A stretch of DNA of 6,416 bases from an uncultured Eubacteriales bacterium (GTDB taxonomy: Bacteria; Bacillota; Clostridia; Lachnospirales; Anaerotignaceae), in assembly GCA_900548595.1 (NCBI GenBank), contig URLB01000111.1, positions 1 through 6,416 of the forward strand. The letters are read 5' to 3'. Below, one piece after another: positions 4,287 to 6,416 of the stretch. The notes under the pieces are model-generated. The model had not been told where the DNA came from. It made no database searches and worked only from the letters and a program-made list of their open reading frames with translations. Every line of letters starts with the position of its first letter. Position 1 is the stretch's first letter. The translations under genes and the position numbers were made by a program.

Positions 4287-6275
4287 GTGGAAAAAAAGTT
4301 TAAAATACATTCAAAATATAAACCTACCGGAGATCAGCCGCAGGCTATAGAAAAAATAGCCGACGGCTTTAAGAAAGGTCTTAAATTTCAGACTTTATTG
4401 GGTGTTACAGGTTCGGGAAAGACTTTTACAATGGCAAATATAGTTGAGAAGCTCCAAAAACCTACATTGGTAATAGCGCATAATAAGACTCTTGCCGCAC
4501 AGCTTTACAGTGAGTTTAAGGAGATATTCCCGGAAAATGCGGTGGAATATTTTGTTTCTTATTACGACTACTATCAGCCGGAAGCATATGTTCCGAGTAC
4601 CGATACTTATATTGAAAAAGACTCGTCAATAAATAATGAGATAGATAAGCTCCGTCATTCCGCTACATCGGCTTTGTTTGAAAGAAAAGACGTACTTGTA
4701 GTTGCCAGCGTATCATGTATATATGGCTTGGGCGATCCTGAGGAATATAAAAACATGTCTCTGTCACTGCGAACGGGAATGGAAAAAGACAGAGATGACG
4801 TACTCAGAAAACTTGTCGAATTACAGTATAATAGAAACGAAACGGAGTTTGAAAGAGGAACATTCAGAGTAAGGGGAGACGTTGTGGAGATATTCCCTGC
4901 CGCCAACAGCGAAAGCGCCATAAGGGTTGAGTTTTTCGGCGATGAAATAGATAAAATTTCCGAAATAGACGTTGTTACTGGAAATGTAATAGGACTAAGA
5001 GAACATGTTGTAATATTCCCTGCGTCTCACTATGTTACATCTAAAGAGAAAATGCAGAAAGCGCTTGTTAATATAGAGGCGGAACTGGAGCAGAGGCTTG
5101 CGGAGCTTAAGAGGGAAGATAAGCTTTTGGAAGCGCAGAGATTGGAACAGAGAACGAGATACGATATAGAAATGCTGTCGGAAATGGGTTTTTGTTCCGG
5201 TATAGAAAATTATTCCAGACATTTGGAATTAAGGGAGCCCGGCAGCGCGCCCGGAACGCTGTTGGACTTTTTTCCCGATGATTTTATCATTATAGCAGAC
5301 GAATCCCATGTATCGGTTCCTCAAATAAGGGGAATGTATGAGGGAGACCGCTCCAGAAAAACCACGCTTGTTGAATTTGGCTTCAGACTTCCGTCGGCGC
5401 TTGATAACAGACCTCTGAAGTTTAATGAGTTTGAAAGCAAAATAAAACAAATGCTGTTTGTTTCGGCTACACCGTCAAAATACGAAGCGGAACACTCTCA
5501 GCAGACGGTTGAACAGGTAATAAGACCGACAGGGCTGCTAGACCCTGAAATTACGGTTAAGCCTGTGCAGGGACAGATAGACGATCTTATAAGCGAAGTA
5601 AATAAAACAGTTGAGGCAGGACATAAAGTACTTGTAACTACGTTGACAAAAAAGATGGCGGAAAGGCTTACCGACTATATGAAAGAAATGGGGATAAGGG
5701 TAAGATACCTCCATTCCGATATAGATACACTGGAAAGACTTGAAATAATAAGGGACTTACGTATGGACGTATTTGATGTGCTTATAGGAATAAACCTTCT
5801 GCGAGAAGGGCTTGATATTCCCGAGGTTGCCCTTGTTGCGATTCTGGACGCCGATAAGGAAGGCTTTTTGCGTTCGGAGACAAGCCTTATACAGACCATA
5901 GGTAGAGCGGCGAGAAATTCCGAAGGACGGGTTATAATGTACGCGGATGTTATGACAGACTCCATGAATAAAGCTATTACAGAGACATACAGAAGACGGG
6001 AAATACAGATAAGGTATAATGAAGAACACGGCATTGTGCCGCAGACAATAAAAAAGAAAGTTTACGATATAATACAGGCTACAAAATCTGTTGAAGAGAA
6101 TAAATCAAACGGACTTGATAAAGACTTTGAATCAATGGATATAAAAGAACTGCGTAAACAGGCGGCAAAGACAGAAAAAGATATGAGAAAAGCCGCTGCC
6201 GAGCTACAGTTTGAACGTGCGGCGGAATTGAGAGACAGACTTATCGAAATAAAAAAATATATGAACGGTGAATAA
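4287..6275 (+). CDS. uvrB: Excinuclease ABC subunit B (UvrB)
   Basis: UvrB is the damage-verifying helicase-like ATPase of nucleotide excision repair: UvrA2 loads it on damaged DNA and it then recruits UvrC for dual incision. From the GTG start the protein is 662 aa, normal for the family. In order: KPTGDQPQAI near the N-terminus; Walker A GVTGSGKT (39-46, Lys45); the beta-hairpin tyrosines YYDYYQP from residue 92; CIYGLGDPEEY; Walker B-like DESH (338-341) leading into VPQIRGMYEGDRSRK; SATPS (393-397); INLLREGLDIPEV; IGRAARN (538-544); and a C-terminal UVR domain (about 620-655) of the type that contacts UvrC. Lys45 and the Tyr92 region fall on standard Bacillus UvrB numbering, supporting the chosen start. 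An SOS-box-like site lies upstream, and uvrA follows one base after the stop. Confidence 0.98.
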   Translation: MEKKFKIHSKYKPTGDQPQAIEKIADGFKKGLKFQTLLGVTGSGKTFTMANIVEKLQKPTLVIAHNKTLAAQLYSEFKEIFPENAVEYFVSYYDYYQPEAYVPSTDTYIEKDSSINNEIDKLRHSATSALFERKDVLVVASVSCIYGLGDPEEYKNMSLSLRTGMEKDRDDVLRKLVELQYNRNETEFERGTFRVRGDVVEIFPAANSESAIRVEFFGDEIDKISEIDVVTGNVIGLREHVVIFPASHYVTSKEKMQKALVNIEAELEQRLAELKREDKLLEAQRLEQRTRYDIEMLSEMGFCSGIENYSRHLELREPGSAPGTLLDFFPDDFIIIADESHVSVPQIRGMYEGDRSRKTTLVEFGFRLPSALDNRPLKFNEFESKIKQMLFVSATPSKYEAEHSQQTVEQVIRPTGLLDPEITVKPVQGQIDDLISEVNKTVEAGHKVLVTTLTKKMAERLTDYMKEMGIRVRYLHSDIDTLERLEIIRDLRMDVFDVLIGINLLREGLDIPEVALVAILDADKEGFLRSETSLIQTIGRAARNSEGRVIMYADVMTDSMNKAITETYRRREIQIRYNEEHGIVPQTIKKKVYDIIQATKSVEENKSNGLDKDFESMDIKELRKQAAKTEKDMRKAAAELQFERAAELRDRLIEIKKYMNGE

Positions 6276-6276
6276 G

Positions 6277-6416
6277 ATGACAAAGAATATGATTGAAATA
6301 AGGGGAGCGCGCTCCCATAATCTTAAAAATATAGATTTGAATATACCGAGGGATAAATTTGTCGTATTTACGGGCGTTTCGGTCAGATCAAATTGGAAGC
6401 TGTCCGGGTCAATGAG
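6277..6416 (+). CDS. uvrA: Excinuclease ABC subunit A (UvrA), N-terminus only; 3' part aberrant
   Basis: UvrA is the ABC-type ATPase that first recognises DNA damage and loads UvrB; family members are about 940 aa. The ATG at 6277 is one base after the uvrB stop and has GGTGA (6267-6271) inside the uvrB end, so the two are co-transcribed and probably translationally coupled. Residues 1-35 fit the UvrA N-terminus closely, with RGARSHNLKNIDLNIPRDK (9-27) and VVFTGVS. The family then continues GSGKSSLAFD (Walker A), but here the frame reads VRSNWKLSGSM to the window edge. None of the three forward frames restores GSGKS. The frame stays open, so no stop is visible. The break at about 6382 is either an assembly or window-end artefact or an insertion or rearrangement. 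An ATG at 6289 is a less likely start. Confidence 0.85.
   Translation, partial: MTKNMIEIRGARSHNLKNIDLNIPRDKFVVFTGVSVRSNWKLSGSM
6303..6316. repeat. Perfect 14-base GC-rich palindrome in the uvrA start region
   Basis: GGGAGCGCGCTCCC is its own reverse complement and can fold as a 5-bp GC stem with a CGCG loop. It spans codons 9-14 of uvrA (Arg-Gly-Ala-Arg-Ser-His), a conserved protein segment, so much of it may simply follow from coding. A hairpin this close to the start could reduce uvrA translation. Confidence 0.5.

Noticed and set aside
1..6416. tRNA, rRNA, CRISPR array, complete insertion sequence or phage genes
   Set aside because: No cloverleaf, rRNA-like segment, regular spaced repeats, transposase or paired terminal inverted repeats were seen. 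The only hint of an inserted element is the unexplained junction near 6382.

Overview
This window looks like ordinary core chromosome from a low-GC, anaerobic Firmicute, most likely class Clostridia. The evidence is the AT-rich spacers, strong Shine-Dalgarno sites, TTG and GTG starts, the acetate kinase gene, and the linkage DUF177 (YceD)–rpmF–plsX–acpP–rnc. A Lachnospiraceae-like lineage is plausible, but I cannot fix a genus from the sequence alone. All genes are on the + strand. No RNA genes, CRISPR array, complete mobile element or minus-strand gene could be supported.

Layout: (1) Bases 1-1148 hold acetate kinase (ackA), lacking about its first 20 codons, followed by a hairpin at 1176-1204. 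(2) A perfect-consensus sigma-70/SigA-type promoter at 1240-1268 starts an operon of a YceD-family 23S rRNA accumulation protein, ribosomal protein L32 (rpmF, 59 aa), PlsX, acyl carrier protein and RNase III. A terminator-like hairpin lies inside this operon between rpmF and plsX. A strong terminator closes it at 4015-4059. (3) A 280-base spacer (4007-4286) carries a near-consensus promoter overlapping that terminator and a LexA/SOS-box-like palindrome. (4) uvrB follows, with a GTG start at 4287, and then the beginning of uvrA one base later.

Together the genes cover fermentation energy yield (AckA), ribosome assembly (YceD, L32, RNase III), the entry to phospholipid synthesis (PlsX, ACP) and nucleotide excision repair (UvrB, UvrA). 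The YceD-to-rnc cluster couples ribosome production with membrane lipid synthesis, an arrangement widely shared among bacteria.

I did not find a new biological system. The points most worth checking are the abrupt loss of UvrA homology at about base 6382, just before the expected Walker A motif (assembly chimera or insertion); the promoter embedded in the rnc terminator with an SOS-like box just downstream; the internal terminator between rpmF and plsX; and an acyl carrier protein with a non-standard DSFD motif and altered recognition helix.
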